Assembly (NCBI GenBank): GCA_035631035.1
Contig: DASQJL010000062.1
Span: forward strand, 103,065 to 167,064
DNA length: 64,000 nt
Source: Candidatus Binatia bacterium
GTDB taxonomy: Bacteria; Eisenbacteria; RBG-16-71-46; SZUA-252
Reading direction: 5' to 3'
Each line of letters begins with the position of its first letter. The first letter of the stretch is position 1. The translations under genes and the position numbers were made by a program. Below are positions 7,818 to 17,853 of this stretch, one piece after another. The notes under the pieces were generated by a model that worked only from the letters and a program-made list of their open reading frames with translations, had not been told where the DNA came from and did not search any database.

Positions 7818-9536
7818 TCAAGCGGCGGGCACCGGACGGGCCGCGCGGTAGGGCACGTAGCGCGGCTCCCAGACGAGACTCCGGATGCGACGCTCGATCT
7901 CCGCGTCGCAGAGCGGGGGCGCGGCCTCCTCGCGCACCAGCGCGCGCGCCACCGCCACGGCCACGCCGTGGGACACGGCGCGGAGATGGACCAGCTTCGG
8001 GTAGATCGGCCCCGGCGACGCCGGGGCCGCGGCCGCCAGCGCCTCGCTCGCGGCCGCGAACGCCGCGTCGGGCAGCCAGCGCGCCTCGACCGCCACCGCG
8101 CCCAGGCCCACGCCCGGGAAGATGAAGGCGTTGTTCCCCTGGCCGACCTGATAGGCGGCGCCCTTCCAGGACACCGCGGGGAAGGGGCTTCCCGTTCCCA
8201 CGATCGCCGCGCCGTTCGTCCAGGAGATGATGTCGGCGGGAGCCGCTTCCGACTTGCTGGTCGGGTTGGAGATCGGAAGGATGATCGGCCGCGGACAGGC
8301 GGAGACCATCGCGTGCACGATCGGCTCGGTGAAGGCGCCGGGCTGTCCGGAGGCTCCGACGAGGGTGCCCGGACGGAAGCGCCGGACCACCTCGTCGAGG
8401 CCGATCTTACCCTCGAAGGCCGGCCATTCGACCGCGACGGCGGGGTCGGCGGCAATGGCGCGCTTCTCCCCTTCCAGCCCCGGCCGGTCGGCCAGGATCA
8501 GCCCGCGCGAGTCGAGGCAGAGGACGCGGCGTCCGAGCTCGGACTCGGGCACGCCGTCCGCGGCCATCGCCGCGCGCACCGCGAGGGCGCACCCCGCGCC
8601 CGAGGCGCCGGCCCCGTAGAAGACCACCCGCTCGTCGGCCAGGCAGCGCCCCGCGCGCTTCAATCCCGACCGGATGCCCGCGACGATGACCGCTCCCGTT
8701 CCCTGCACGTCGTCGTCGAACGACGGGAGCTTCCTCTGATAGCGGTGCAGCACCTGGAACGCGTTCCGGTTCGCGAAGTCCTCCCACTGGACCAGGGCGC
8801 GCGGAAACTCGGCGCGCACCGCGTCGACGAACTCGTCGAGGAGCGACACGTACGCCTCGCCGCGGAGCCGCTCGTGGCGGACGCCCAGGTAGAGGGGGTC
8901 TTCGAGCAGCGATTCGTTGCTGGTGCCGACGTCCAGGCTGACCGGCAGGACGTGCCGCGGATGGAACCCCGCGGCCGCGCAGTAGAGCACCGACTTCCCG
9001 ACCGCGATCGGCATCCCTCCCGCGCCCAGGTCGCCCAGGCCCAGGATCGCCTCGTTGTCGGTGGCCACGATCACGCGCACGTCGCCGGCGGCCGCGGCGC
9101 GGAGCACCTCGCGCACCCGGCCGCGGTCGCGCGTGCTCACGTAGATGCCGCGCGGCCTCCGGTAGAGGTGGCTGTAGAGCTCGCAGACCTTTCCGACCGT
9201 GGGCGTGTAGACGATCGGCATCATCTCCTCGATGTGGTCGAGGAGGAGCCGGTAGAAGAGGGTCTCGTTCCGGTCCTGGAGCCCGGCGAGGAAGAGGTAG
9301 CGCTGCACCTCGTCGGGACTTCTGCGGAAGTTCTCGTAGACGCGGGCGCGCTGCTCCTCTTCGGTGGCGATCCCCGGGGGAAGAAGCCCGTCCAGGCCCA
9401 GCTCGCGCCGCTCCTCGGCGGTGAAGGAGGTGCCCTTGTTCAGAAAGGGATCTTCGAGCAGCTCCTCCCCGCGCTTCTCCACTTCCCAGTACACCGATCC
9501 CGTGTCGGCATCGGTGCGTTCGCGGTATCCGGGCAC
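7818..9536 (-). CDS. NAD-dependent malic enzyme (decarboxylating)
   Basis: A 572-residue malic enzyme that decarboxylates malate to pyruvate with NAD(P) reduction. The N-terminal domain has LNKGTSFTAEER and NETLFYRLLLDHIEEMMPIV. The metal/substrate region QWEDFANRNA and DDVQGTGAV follow, then the dinucleotide motif FYGAGASGAG and PISNPTSKSEA. Architecture and length match the SfcA/MaeA class. I choose GTG 9536: the frame stays open to an ATG at 9605, but those 23 residues show no family similarity, and TATACT lies exactly 6 nt before the GTG. Transcription probably continues toward cydAB. Confidence 0.92.
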   Translation of the reverse strand: MPGYRERTDADTGSVYWEVEKRGEELLEDPFLNKGTSFTAEERRELGLDGLLPPGIATEEEQRARVYENFRRSPDEVQRYLFLAGLQDRNETLFYRLLLDHIEEMMPIVYTPTVGKVCELYSHLYRRPRGIYVSTRDRGRVREVLRAAAAGDVRVIVATDNEAILGLGDLGAGGMPIAVGKSVLYCAAAGFHPRHVLPVSLDVGTSNESLLEDPLYLGVRHERLRGEAYVSLLDEFVDAVRAEFPRALVQWEDFANRNAFQVLHRYQRKLPSFDDDVQGTGAVIVAGIRSGLKRAGRCLADERVVFYGAGASGAGCALAVRAAMAADGVPESELGRRVLCLDSRGLILADRPGLEGEKRAIAADPAVAVEWPAFEGKIGLDEVVRRFRPGTLVGASGQPGAFTEPIVHAMVSACPRPIILPISNPTSKSEAAPADIISWTNGAAIVGTGSPFPAVSWKGAAYQVGQGNNAFIFPGVGLGAVAVEARWLPDAAFAAASEALAAAAPASPGPIYPKLVHLRAVSHGVAVAVARALVREEAAPPLCDAEIERRIRSLVWEPRYVPYRAARPVPAA

Positions 9537-9542
9537 GGACGC

Positions 9543-9548
9543 AGTATA
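9543..9548 (-). promoter_or_regulatory. TATACT -10 box, leaderless start of malic enzyme
   Basis: TATACT on the minus strand is followed by GCGTCC and the GTG start. No ribosome site lies in between, so the mRNA probably begins at or next to the GTG. Confidence 0.55.
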
Positions 9549-9617
9549 CGGCCCCTGCCTTCCCCGGGCTACGGCGCTGCCCCGGTACTCTGGTACCGGG
9601 TGCACGCCCGCCTGCGG

Positions 9618-10085
9618 CTACCGGATCGCGCCCTCCTTGCCGGCCAGGCGGCGGAGCAGCCCGGTCTGGCCGATGTGATACGCCTCGTGGAAATGGAGGA
9701 ACGTGAGCCACTCCCCCACCGTCATGTCGCGGAGGGCGGGTTCGTGAAGTTTCGCCTCGGCCATCTCCCCAAGCTCGGCCAGGAGCCGCTCCTGGGTGGC
9801 GTCGAAGTCCCGGACCAGGTCCTCGAAGGGCCTCGCGTCGGCCGCCGCGGCCACCGGCGCGCTCCCGCGCGCATAGCGCGTCTGGAGCTCCTCCGGCCAG
9901 TAGGGCGCGCTCCCCATCACCTTGAAGAGCCCGTTACGGGACGAGACGATGTGCGCCAGCACCCAGTTCAGGCAGTTGCCGGCCTCCGGCTGCACCAGGG
10001 AGTCCTCGTGGGTGAGCCCCTCGAGATTTTGGTGCAGGGCGCCGTGGTTGATGGAATACATGCGGATGAGATCGGCGGGCGTCAT
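9618..10085 (-). CDS. DinB-family protein
   Basis: A 155-residue four-helix protein of the DinB/YfiT superfamily. Likely metal-binding histidines are in [13 protein letters not shown] (about residue 44) and in [13 protein letters not shown] (about 130-137). Many members are metal-dependent thiol transferases; the exact role here is unknown. ATG 10085 has AGGAG 8 nt upstream. It is divergent from typA. Two further DinB proteins occur in the window (28173-28751 and 36318-36773). Confidence 0.82.
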   Translation of the reverse strand: MTPADLIRMYSINHGALHQNLEGLTHEDSLVQPEAGNCLNWVLAHIVSSRNGLFKVMGSAPYWPEELQTRYARGSAPVAAAADARPFEDLVRDFDATQERLLAELGEMAEAKLHEPALRDMTVGEWLTFLHFHEAYHIGQTGLLRRLAGKEGAIR

Positions 10086-10164
10086 CGTCGGTTCTCCTGG
10101 TCGCGTGGCTCCGGCGCATTCCTGCGGCCCGAGGATACCCGAATCTGGTATTCTCTTCCGCCCA

Positions 10165-11988
10165 ATGCTCGCCATCGAACGCCGCGCGGACCGCCGCGCC
10201 ATTGCCATCGTGGCCCACGTGGACCACGGGAAGACCACCCTGGTGGACGCCCTCTTGAAGCAGTCGGGGACGTTCCGCGTGGGGCAGCACGTCGAGGAGT
10301 GCGTCATGGACTCCGGCGACCTCGAGCGCGAGCGCGGGATCACGATCCTGGCCAAGAACACGGCGATCCGGTACCACGACACGGTCATCAACATCGTGGA
10401 CACCCCCGGGCATCGCGATTTCGGCTCGGAGGTGGAGCGGATCCTCACGATGGTGGAGGGGGTGCTCCTCCTGGTCGACGCTTCGGAAGGGCCCCTTCCC
10501 CAGACCCGGTTCGTCCTGAAGAAGGCGCTGGAGTCCGGGAAGCGCCCGATCGTGCTCATCAACAAGATCGACCGAGCGGACGCGCGCACGCTGGAGGTGG
10601 AGGAGGAGATCCACGACCTCTTCCTCTCGCTCGCGACCCGGGACGAGCACCTGGACTTCCCGGTGCTCTACGGCTCCGGCCGGATGGGCTTCGCCTCCGC
10701 CGCTCCCGACGCCTCGGCGGGGGATCTCCGGCCGCTGCTGGACGCCATCATGCAGCACGTCCCGGCGCCCATCATCGCCGAGTCCCCCTTCAAGATGATC
10801 GTCGCCAACATCGACTATTCCGACTACTTCGGCCGCCTCGCCATCGGGCGGATCCATTCCGGCGCCATCACGCGCGCCATGGAGCTGGCCGAGGTTCGCC
10901 CGGACGGATCGGTGGCGCAGCGCGGCAGGGTGGGAAAGATCTACCTCTTCCAGGGGATCGAGCGGGTGGAGGTGGCCGAGGCGCACGCGGGCGACATCGT
11001 CGTCCTCTCCGGCTTCCCCACGATCGAGATCGGGCAGACGATCGTCGACCCCGAGGACCTGGCGCCGCTCGCGGCAATCCGCGTGGACGAGCCGACGCTC
11101 TCCATGGAGTTCTGCGTCAACGACTCCCCCTTCTCCGGCCGTTCGGGGAAGTACCTGACCAGCCGCCACCTCCTGGAGCGGCTGGAGCGCGAGCTGGAGC
11201 GGAACGTCGGCCTCCGCATGGAGCGCTCCGGCGATCCCGATTCCTTCCTGGTGCTCGGGCGCGGCGAGCTCTCGCTCGCGATCCTGGCCGAGACGATGCG
11301 GCGCGAGGGCTACGAGTTCGCCCTGGGCCGCCCCCAGGTGATCTTCCGGACCGGCGAGAAGGGCGAGACGCTGGAGCCCTACGAGGAGCTGATCATCGAC
11401 TGCGCCGAGGAGTTCACCGGCGCCGTGATCTCGGCGCTGGGCGAGCGCCGCGGCGAGATGCAGCACCTGGGGCGGCACGGCGACCGCACCCGCATGGAGT
11501 TCACCATTCCCTCGCGGGGACTCCTGGGGTTCCGCACCGAGTTCCTCACGCTGACCAAGGGAACGGGACTGCTCAACCACCTCTTCGACAAGTACGGCCC
11601 GCATCGCGGCCCGCTCCCCAATCGCAAGCGCGGCGCGATGGTCGCCAAGGAAGCCGGCGACGTGACCGCGTACGCGCTCGATCAGCTGGGCGACCGCGGC
11701 ATCTTCTTCGTCAAGCCGACCGACCCGGTCTACGCCGGGCAGGTCGTGGGCGAGCAGGTGAAGGACGGCGACCTGGTCGTGCAGGCGTGCAAGCGGAAGC
11801 ACCTGACGAACATGAGGGCCTCGACGTCCGAGCAGGGAATCAAGCTGACGCCGCCGCGCGACCTGAACATCGAGCAGGCGATCGAGTGGATCAACGACGA
11901 CGAGCTGGTGGAGGTGACGCCGGCCTCGATCCGGGTGCGGAAGCGCTACCTGGACCACCACAAGCGGAAGGCTGCCGCCTCGGAGTAG
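10165..11988 (+). CDS. typA: Translational GTPase TypA/BipA
   Basis: A 607-residue ribosome-binding GTPase of the EF-G superfamily. G1 is AHVDHGKTT (near residue 16), switch I contains [12 protein letters not shown]3 is DTPGHRDFG and G4 is NKIDRADAR. Elongation-factor domains follow, with the TypA-specific C-terminal domain ([27 protein letters not shown]). It assists ribosome assembly and stress or cold adaptation. Start ATG 10165 gives the normal family N-terminus. TATTCT (10149-10154) ends 10 nt upstream, so the leader is very short or absent. Confidence 0.96.
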   Translation: MLAIERRADRRAIAIVAHVDHGKTTLVDALLKQSGTFRVGQHVEECVMDSGDLERERGITILAKNTAIRYHDTVINIVDTPGHRDFGSEVERILTMVEGVLLLVDASEGPLPQTRFVLKKALESGKRPIVLINKIDRADARTLEVEEEIHDLFLSLATRDEHLDFPVLYGSGRMGFASAAPDASAGDLRPLLDAIMQHVPAPIIAESPFKMIVANIDYSDYFGRLAIGRIHSGAITRAMELAEVRPDGSVAQRGRVGKIYLFQGIERVEVAEAHAGDIVVLSGFPTIEIGQTIVDPEDLAPLAAIRVDEPTLSMEFCVNDSPFSGRSGKYLTSRHLLERLERELERNVGLRMERSGDPDSFLVLGRGELSLAILAETMRREGYEFALGRPQVIFRTGEKGETLEPYEELIIDCAEEFTGAVISALGERRGEMQHLGRHGDRTRMEFTIPSRGLLGFRTEFLTLTKGTGLLNHLFDKYGPHRGPLPNRKRGAMVAKEAGDVTAYALDQLGDRGIFFVKPTDPVYAGQVVGEQVKDGDLVVQACKRKHLTNMRASTSEQGIKLTPPRDLNIEQAIEWINDDELVEVTPASIRVRKRYLDHHKRKAAASE

Positions 11989-12015
11989 CCTTCCCGGGAG
12001 CGGGGCCCGCCGGGA

Positions 12016-12597
12016 TCAGGCCGTGCGGAACCTCGCCGCCATGCGCTTCGCCAGCCGGTAGAGGATCCACACCACCCACAACGCCGCCGCCGTGAGCAGG
12101 ATCGCCAGCGCGATCGCGAGCACGGGATGCGTCGCCGCAAGCCACGTGAGCGCGACCGCGAGCGCGTCCTCCCCCAGGCTCACCCCCCACGTGCTGAACG
12201 GCTCGGGGCTCGTGTTCACCGCGAGCCGGGCCGAAGCCTTCCCGCCGTGCGAGGCGAGCGCGACCGTGCCCGCGAGAAGAGCGGCGCCGATCCGCCACGG
12301 CTCTCCCACCCCGGCCACCGCGGCGAACGCGAGAATCGCGGCCGCGGGCGGGCGGATGAAGGTGTGGATCACGTCCCAGACGTGGTCCACGGCCGGGATC
12401 TTGTCCGCCACGAACTCCACCAGGTAGAGCAGGATCGCGAGACCCAGGATGAGCGGGTGCGCGAGCGGGCGGAGCGATTCGGGAAGGACGATCGCGCCGA
12501 AGCGCTGGAGCAGCCCCAGCGTCGCCACCGTGGCGTAGACGTTGAGCCCCGCCGCGAAGGCGGTGCCGAGGACGAGTCCGAGGGAGCCGGTGGGCAT
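12016..12597 (-). CDS. DUF4126 multi-pass membrane protein
   Basis: A 193-residue membrane protein with an N-terminal GLVLGTAFAAGLNVYATVATLG segment and IPAVDHVWDVIHTFIRPPAA, both characteristic of DUF4126. About five hydrophobic segments are seen, plus a basic C-terminal tail (RLAKRMAARFRTA). Function is unknown. It is convergent with typA and downstream of the large secreted protein gene. TACACT ends 6 nt before the ATG with no ribosome site, so it likely has its own leaderless transcript. Confidence 0.8.
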   Translation of the reverse strand: MPTGSLGLVLGTAFAAGLNVYATVATLGLLQRFGAIVLPESLRPLAHPLILGLAILLYLVEFVADKIPAVDHVWDVIHTFIRPPAAAILAFAAVAGVGEPWRIGAALLAGTVALASHGGKASARLAVNTSPEPFSTWGVSLGEDALAVALTWLAATHPVLAIALAILLTAAALWVVWILYRLAKRMAARFRTA

Positions 12598-12603
12598 GCC
12601 GTC

Positions 12604-12609
12604 AGTGTA
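12604..12609 (-). promoter_or_regulatory. TACACT -10 box, leaderless start of DUF4126 gene
   Basis: TACACT-GACGGC-ATG on the minus strand. The spacing is exactly 6 nt. Confidence 0.5.
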
Positions 12610-12611
12610 GC

Positions 12612-12640
12612 GCGGGGCGCCCCGCTTGGGGACGCCCCGC
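12612..12640. repeat. GC-rich hairpin between the giant secreted gene and DUF4126 gene
   Basis: GCGGGGCG (12612-12619) pairs with CGCCCCGC (12633-12640); the intervening bases contain a second CCCC/GGGG complement. It lies 24-52 bp after the stop of the 4.5-kb gene on the minus strand and could end that transcript, but no T-run follows on that strand. Confidence 0.4.
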
Positions 12641-12663
12641 TTTGCGGTGGTGCCGCCGGCCCC

Positions 12664-15600
12664 TCACTTCATCATGACCAATTTCCCGGAAGCGTTCCCC
12701 TCCGACGTGATCACTCGATAGAAGTAGACGCCCGAGGGCAGATCGCGGCCGTGAGCGTCGCGTCCGATGGGAACTTCGTGGTAACCCGCGGCCTCGCGGG
12801 GATCGTCGAGTGCCACGCGCACCACGCGTCCCGCCACGTCGAACAGCACCACGCGGGCCGGACCCGGGCTCGCCATCCGGAACGTGAGCAGCGCCGTCGG
12901 ATTCAGCGGGTTCGGAGCGATGGCCACCGCCAGCCCCTTCTTACCGGCGTCGATCCGCAGCTGGAGCGGCGCCGCAAACCGTCCGCCGCCTGCCAGCGTC
13001 CCGCGAACCCAGAACGCGACGTCGCTCATCCCGGGTGCGAGGTCCGCGAGCATCGCGCGCAGGTCCGAAGTCCGGAAGGTGATCGCGATCTCAGACACGC
13101 CGTCGTGGTCCTGGTCGGTGAGCGCCGGGCTCTTCTCGCGCACCGCCGCGATCGCCGCGGCAACGCCGTCCCGTCGCTGCAGCGTGACGGAAGCGAGGTC
13201 CACGTCGGAGGCCCCGAAGCCGCCCGTGGACGGCTCGAGGGAGATCCGGACCGTGGGTCGCGCGGACTGCAGGCGCACCGCCGGCCCGCTGGCGGTGAGG
13301 AGCGCCGCCGCCGAGTCCACGGGAGCGATCTGGGCCGCCGTGGAGTCCTCGGTTCCGAGATGCGCGTCGAAGACCGAGAGCCGGACAGGGTACCTGCCTG
13401 CCGCGGTGTAGGTATGAAGCGGCTGAACTCCGCTGCCGATGGCTCCGTCCCCGAATCGCCACGTGTAGACGAGGGCATCCCCGTCCGGATCGCTCGACCC
13501 CGAGCCATCGAAGGTCACCGGCGTCCCGGCAAAGCCGGAGTACGGGCCGCCGGCTTCCGCTGCAGGTGGGCGGTCCGGCGGTGGCACGGGCGGCTCCATG
13601 ATCTCGGATGCGGTGATTCGAAGGCGACGAAGCGCGTCCAGGGGGTAGAGCCCCTCCGCGGCGACGATCGCGAAGCGAACTTCCTGTTCCGCCCCGGGAG
13701 CGAGATCGAACGGGCCGGCCGAAGCCAGGATCCAGACGCCGTACCGACCCGCATACAACCAGCCGCTCTGGAGCAGCGGGTCTCCCGTGTAGGCGTACGG
13801 TGTGATCGGGAGCGCCGGATCGTCCCGTTCGTGCCGTGGCGTGCCGTCCGGATTGAGTCCTTGGAGCTGGTTGTGTACGCCCTGTGGCGAGAAATCTCTT
13901 TGGTCCTGAACGGCCGCGGGCCTGGGCTCGGGACCCAACGTGAGGACCCCAATGGCATTCCGGGCGACCCAGTCGTCCCGGCTGTACGCGTACGCCAGGC
14001 CGCTCGTCGTGTCGCATCCCATCTGATCCCGGTTGGGGTAGGCCACGCATCCGCCACCGGTCTCCCACGTGACCGGGTCCAGCTGGACCGCGGCATAGAG
14101 CTCCTGGATCGGGCTCGTGCCGACGTTCCGAAGCCGAAACGCCTGATAGACCGTGCTGCCCACGGCGCCCGGGTCGGCCATGCTCCAGGATGTCTGCCGG
14201 ATCTCCAGGCCGAGCGCCTCGCGTGACGAGGGGGGAGACTCCCAGAGCGCGGGCGCGTCGTTGTAGACGCTCCATACCGTTTCATCCCCGAGGAGCAGAG
14301 GTCCGCCCGAAGCGTCGATGGGGGCGCCCAGCTGAGTCGGCCAGTGCACCCAATCGTAGTCCGACGTGGAGCCGCGCCGGATCGTGTAGTTCTTGAACTC
14401 CGGACGGAATACCGGCGCGGTGCCGCTTTCGACCGGCCCGGCATGATAGTCGGTGACCGGGCGGGCGATCCGGACGGAGCCGTCCACGACGCCCGAGAGA
14501 AGCAGCCCCGCCGAGCTCCCGACCGCGATCCCGGAGCCGCGCGGATAGATGAATCCCGGACCATTCCCCCACACGTCACTCGTGCTCCCGCGGTTCGTGA
14601 CGATCGCCTGCAGCCGGTTCGCGTCCACGACGGCCGTCGTCTCGCCGGGGATATCGACGCAGGTGGTCATGAGACACGTATCGGGCGCCGTACCCGCGCG
14701 CTGCGCAATGAAGCGCAGGGAATGCAGGCCCTTGTCTCCCCAATCGGGAGTCCACCGGAAGAGAGCGGTGCTGTCGTTCGAGATGGTTATCGCCGCACCC
14801 GCCGGCAGGTCGGGGGATGTGACGGTCGGGCTTCCGGCGGCGTACCCGCCGATTCTCAGAGGAACTTCGAGCGCGACCTGAGCATGCGCCTCCATGCGGC
14901 TCGGCGCGTCGATCGACACCGGGAGCTGCGCGGCGTAGCGCAGCTCGACCTCGAAGAGACCGGAAACGCCATCCGGGTCGTGGCGAGCCGTCGCCCAGAA
15001 CGATGTGACCGTGCCGTCTGCCGCGGCCTGCACCTGCCGGATCTCGAGCCGCGCTGAAGGGGGGCTCCGGAAGGAGCAGTAGTCGTGCGCCACGAACGCC
15101 GCGTGGGTGCTGTCCGCGACCGGGAGCGCGTCGTAGGTCACGCCGGCCGTGAACGTCTGCCCGAGCGGCGGCTGGAACCAGAAGGTCCAGTTGTTGATCG
15201 GTTCGCTGAGACAGTGCGGCCGCTGTGCCGGGAGGCAAGCGAGCTGAACGGCGGGACCCCACGCCGTGCCGTCGGGTTTCGGCGGGGGCGGCACGAACGC
15301 GACGGCAACCGTTCCGTGGTCCCCCCCTCTGGTGAACGAGCCCTCTCCCGTCCGGAACTGCAGCGTCGTCCATTCGTCCGAGGGCGCGGGATCGCGATGA
15401 AGCAGGAACATCGTGGAACCGGCGCGCGGCTCCAGCACCGTGACCTGGAACGACTGCTCCGACTCGCCCATCCCGTCCGACACCCGCACGCCCACCGTTG
15501 CCTGTCCCCGATCCCCGGGACGGGGCGCCATCACGATGCGCGCCGTCGTCTCGGTCGCGCCGCGGGTCACGTCGGTGAGGCGCATGAAGGGGAAGAAGCT

Positions 15601-17211
15601 GATCGGCGTGAACTGGAGCCAGTTCCCCTCCGGATCGCTCGCGTGCACGACCTGCGACACCGAGTCCCCTTCCACGGCGACCATGTTCGCGATGGGGTTC
15701 AGGACGGGGGGCGCGTTCAGCTCGTTGGGGTCGGGGACCTGAACACCCATGGTGGTGTAGCTGAAGGAGGTGCCGTCGCTCACCTTGATGCGCGCCGTGT
15801 GATCGCCCACATCGGCCAGAGTCGGCCGTAGTTCCACGCGACCCAAGCCGGTCCCATGACCTGGGTCGATCGTGAGAACCGTCATGAACGCGATAGGCTG
15901 CGAGAACACGAACTCCGAGAACGTGAGCGGCGCGCCCTCGGGATCGGTCGCGCTGACGTCCACCGAGGCCAGCGTTCCGGGGACCACGCTCACATCCGGC
16001 AGGTATTCGGGGATGATCGGCGGCTGGTTCCCATTCGTCACCGTGATCGGGAATGACTCCGTGTCGGATGCCATGCCGTCGTTCGCCGCGAGGACACCCG
16101 TGTAGGACCCCTCGTCCGAGTACCCGGGCCGCACGACGAGATCGGCGGAGATGCTCGTCATGCCCCCGACGACACGCGACAGGGACATGAAACCGGGACC
16201 GGACACGATCCTCAGGCTGAGAGGTGTCGTACCGTCCGCGTCCGACGCGACCACCGGCAGGGTCGCCGTCTGGCCTTCGACCACGCTCACGGCCGCCAGG
16301 GGCTGCAGGGCCGGCGCGCGGTTCACGTCGGTGACGGTGAGGTGCAAAAGGCTCCCCGCCTGGCTGACCCCGTCGGTGGCAAAGACGATCGCCTCCGTGG
16401 TGCCGGCGTCCGTATAGCCTGGCGAAACGCGCAGCAAGCCGGTGGCGCTCCCGGTGCCCGGGTCAGTCGTCGTGACCGAGGCATACGAAGGCCCGTCCAT
16501 CCCGAAGGTCAGCGCCTGTCCATCGGGATCGGTGGCATGCAGTGCACGCTCGAGCACGGAGCCTTCCGCCACGATGAGGGGCGGGATGGGCTCGAGACTG
16601 GGCGCTCCGTTACCTGGGGAGGAGAACGGGAGCCCATCGGCATCGAACCAGTCCGTGCCCAGCTTCATGGTGTTGTCGTAGTCGACCCCCATGCATTGCG
16701 ACCCAAACGAGGTCAGCGGTGCCCCGCTCATCGTCTCGGACGTGGGGACGACCAGGATCGACGGCGATCCGAACGTCGCCGTGGCCGTGAGACTCGCCAG
16801 CCGGTACCGGCCCGGCGCGAGCGCCGTGATCCCGGCGCGGCCGATCCAGAATTCGGTCGAGGAGCTGTCGCCTCCGGCGGCGTACGCCTGCGGCAGCAGC
16901 CGGTCCACGAAATTGCTCCAGACCACGGTTCCCTGAGTGGCGCGCAGGATGAAGGAATACGAGTTGATCGTCAGCGCCGCGGAGGGATCTGCGGCGCAGG
17001 TCGCGGGGGTGCCGTCCCGGTTGTGATCCGTCACCAGCCAGACGTCGAACGTCGCCGTGCCCGTCGACGGGAAGACGTCGGCTTCGGTGCGGACGCCGTC
17101 GCCGTTGGCGTCCAGGTACATGAATTGGGCCGCGGCGGTGGCGGCGCTGGCGACGACTACGAGGGAGACGGCAACCGCGATCGCATGGCGAACGTGGTAG
17201 CAAGGGTCCAT
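12664..17211 (-). CDS. Giant secreted repeat protein with PKD and FlgD/Por-type C-terminal domains
   Basis: A 1,515-residue exported protein with a signal peptide (VAVSLVVVASAATAAAQ). A dockerin-like DANGDGVRTEADV segment follows at about residue 35. Several cadherin/Ig-like repeats of about 95 residues occupy roughly 205-590, each with a VxEG start and ATDPDG/ASDADG turn. A long central region has no recognised domain. A PKD domain (PVTFDGSGSSDPDGDALVYTW) lies near 1220-1300. The C-terminal FlgD-like/type IX sorting domain (FDVAGRVVRV, LPSGVYFYRV) suggests surface delivery. I prefer ATG 17211, which has GGGGGGA about 10 nt upstream; GTG 17217 is also possible. Function is probably structural or adhesive. 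Confidence 0.85.
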   Translation of the reverse strand: MDPCYHVRHAIAVAVSLVVVASAATAAAQFMYLDANGDGVRTEADVFPSTGTATFDVWLVTDHNRDGTPATCAADPSAALTINSYSFILRATQGTVVWSNFVDRLLPQAYAAGGDSSSTEFWIGRAGITALAPGRYRLASLTATATFGSPSILVVPTSETMSGAPLTSFGSQCMGVDYDNTMKLGTDWFDADGLPFSSPGNGAPSLEPIPPLIVAEGSVLERALHATDPDGQALTFGMDGPSYASVTTTDPGTGSATGLLRVSPGYTDAGTTEAIVFATDGVSQAGSLLHLTVTDVNRAPALQPLAAVSVVEGQTATLPVVASDADGTTPLSLRIVSGPGFMSLSRVVGGMTSISADLVVRPGYSDEGSYTGVLAANDGMASDTESFPITVTNGNQPPIIPEYLPDVSVVPGTLASVDVSATDPEGAPLTFSEFVFSQPIAFMTVLTIDPGHGTGLGRVELRPTLADVGDHTARIKVSDGTSFSYTTMGVQVPDPNELNAPPVLNPIANMVAVEGDSVSQVVHASDPEGNWLQFTPISFFPFMRLTDVTRGATETTARIVMAPRPGDRGQATVGVRVSDGMGESEQSFQVTVLEPRAGSTMFLLHRDPAPSDEWTTLQFRTGEGSFTRGGDHGTVAVAFVPPPPKPDGTAWGPAVQLACLPAQRPHCLSEPINNWTFWFQPPLGQTFTAGVTYDALPVADSTHAAFVAHDYCSFRSPPSARLEIRQVQAAADGTVTSFWATARHDPDGVSGLFEVELRYAAQLPVSIDAPSRMEAHAQVALEVPLRIGGYAAGSPTVTSPDLPAGAAITISNDSTALFRWTPDWGDKGLHSLRFIAQRAGTAPDTCLMTTCVDIPGETTAVVDANRLQAIVTNRGSTSDVWGNGPGFIYPRGSGIAVGSSAGLLLSGVVDGSVRIARPVTDYHAGPVESGTAPVFRPEFKNYTIRRGSTSDYDWVHWPTQLGAPIDASGGPLLLGDETVWSVYNDAPALWESPPSSREALGLEIRQTSWSMADPGAVGSTVYQAFRLRNVGTSPIQELYAAVQLDPVTWETGGGCVAYPNRDQMGCDTTSGLAYAYSRDDWVARNAIGVLTLGPEPRPAAVQDQRDFSPQGVHNQLQGLNPDGTPRHERDDPALPITPYAYTGDPLLQSGWLYAGRYGVWILASAGPFDLAPGAEQEVRFAIVAAEGLYPLDALRRLRITASEIMEPPVPPPDRPPAAEAGGPYSGFAGTPVTFDGSGSSDPDGDALVYTWRFGDGAIGSGVQPLHTYTAAGRYPVRLSVFDAHLGTEDSTAAQIAPVDSAAALLTASGPAVRLQSARPTVRISLEPSTGGFGASDVDLASVTLQRRDGVAAAIAAVREKSPALTDQDHDGVSEIAITFRTSDLRAMLADLAPGMSDVAFWVRGTLAGGGRFAAPLQLRIDAGKKGLAVAIAPNPLNPTALLTFRMASPGPARVVLFDVAGRVVRVALDDPREAAGYHEVPIGRDAHGRDLPSGVYFYRVITSEGNASGKLVMMK

Positions 17212-17293
17212 GGACACCTGTCCCCCCGGACAGAGCCTCCGGCGGGCCGATCCGGGGCCTGACGACCCCTGTGAAGAGCGAGGCGCGCGGTCG

Positions 17294-17704
17294 TCATGAC
17301 GCGCCCCGCTCCCGTTGCGCCTCGCCGCGCCTCACGAGCACGAACGCGATGAGCGCGACCACGAAGAACACCAGCAAAGCCCAGGCGATCCCCTGCAGGA
17401 CCTGGAGGATGGTTCGGTACACCTCGAGACCCATCGACTCGGAATTGAGCGCGAAGGGAGGGCGGCCGGCGCCGTTCGGTCCCGGCTCCGCGCGGAGGTA
17501 CTGCTCGAGCTTCCAGATCTGAACGCCGGAGGAGACGCCCACGACGTAGATGGCGAAGAGGAGGAACCGCTGCCAGGCGTGCGCCAGCTCGGGGCCGATG
17601 ATGCGGTCCAGAATCTGGCGGATCGGCTTCCGGAAGAGGGCGACGACGATCGCTGAGGTCGCGAGCGCGACCAGGAGCGTCACGAGCAGAAGTGTCAGGA
17701 ACAC
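17294..17704 (-). CDS. Hypothetical membrane protein with three membrane segments
   Basis: Not recognised. Starting at GTG 17704 (GAGGGGG 10 nt upstream) the protein has 136 residues. Hydrophobic segments are at about 1-24, 48-62 and 105-128, and the C-terminus is basic (RRGEAQRERGAS). The frame is also open to 17776, but that extension is Gly/Arg-rich and looks non-coding. A TACACT hexamer inside the extension may be the -10 box. It is divergent from the Lrp-type regulator gene. Confidence 0.6.
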   Translation of the reverse strand: MFLTLLLVTLLVALATSAIVVALFRKPIRQILDRIIGPELAHAWQRFLLFAIYVVGVSSGVQIWKLEQYLRAEPGPNGAGRPPFALNSESMGLEVYRTILQVLQGIAWALLVFFVVALIAFVLVRRGEAQRERGAS

Positions 17705-17804
17705 GATGAGTCGACCCCCTCGGGCCCGATCGGGCCGGACGGCTCCAGTGTACGCCGCGTCCCCTCCCCCGCCCATCCGAATTCCCGCGCAAGAATCGGA
17801 GTGC

Positions 17805-17820
17805 GTTAAGGCACCTTAAC
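17805..17820. promoter_or_regulatory. Palindromic operator candidate upstream of the Lrp-type gene
   Basis: GTTAAGG (17805-17811) and CCTTAAC (17814-17820) are perfect arms with a 2-bp centre. The element is 34 bp upstream of ATG 17854, in the divergent intergenic region. Lrp/AsnC regulators usually bind such palindromes and often control their own operon, so autoregulation is likely but not shown. Confidence 0.55.
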
Positions 17821-17853
17821 GAATATCATTCTGTCATACCCTGGAGGTGCCAA

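Noticed and set aside
6446..8455. A 216-codon N-terminal extension of cydA
   Set aside because: The extension is Ser/Arg-rich shadow of the malic enzyme, while ATG 7807 has a good ribosome site and places His19 exactly as in E. coli CydA.
7758..12095. A 1,445-codon open frame on the plus strand
   Set aside because: It lies antisense to cydA, malic enzyme and DinB and out of frame with typA, is Arg/Gly/Ala-rich without any domain, and exists only because GC-rich DNA has few stops.
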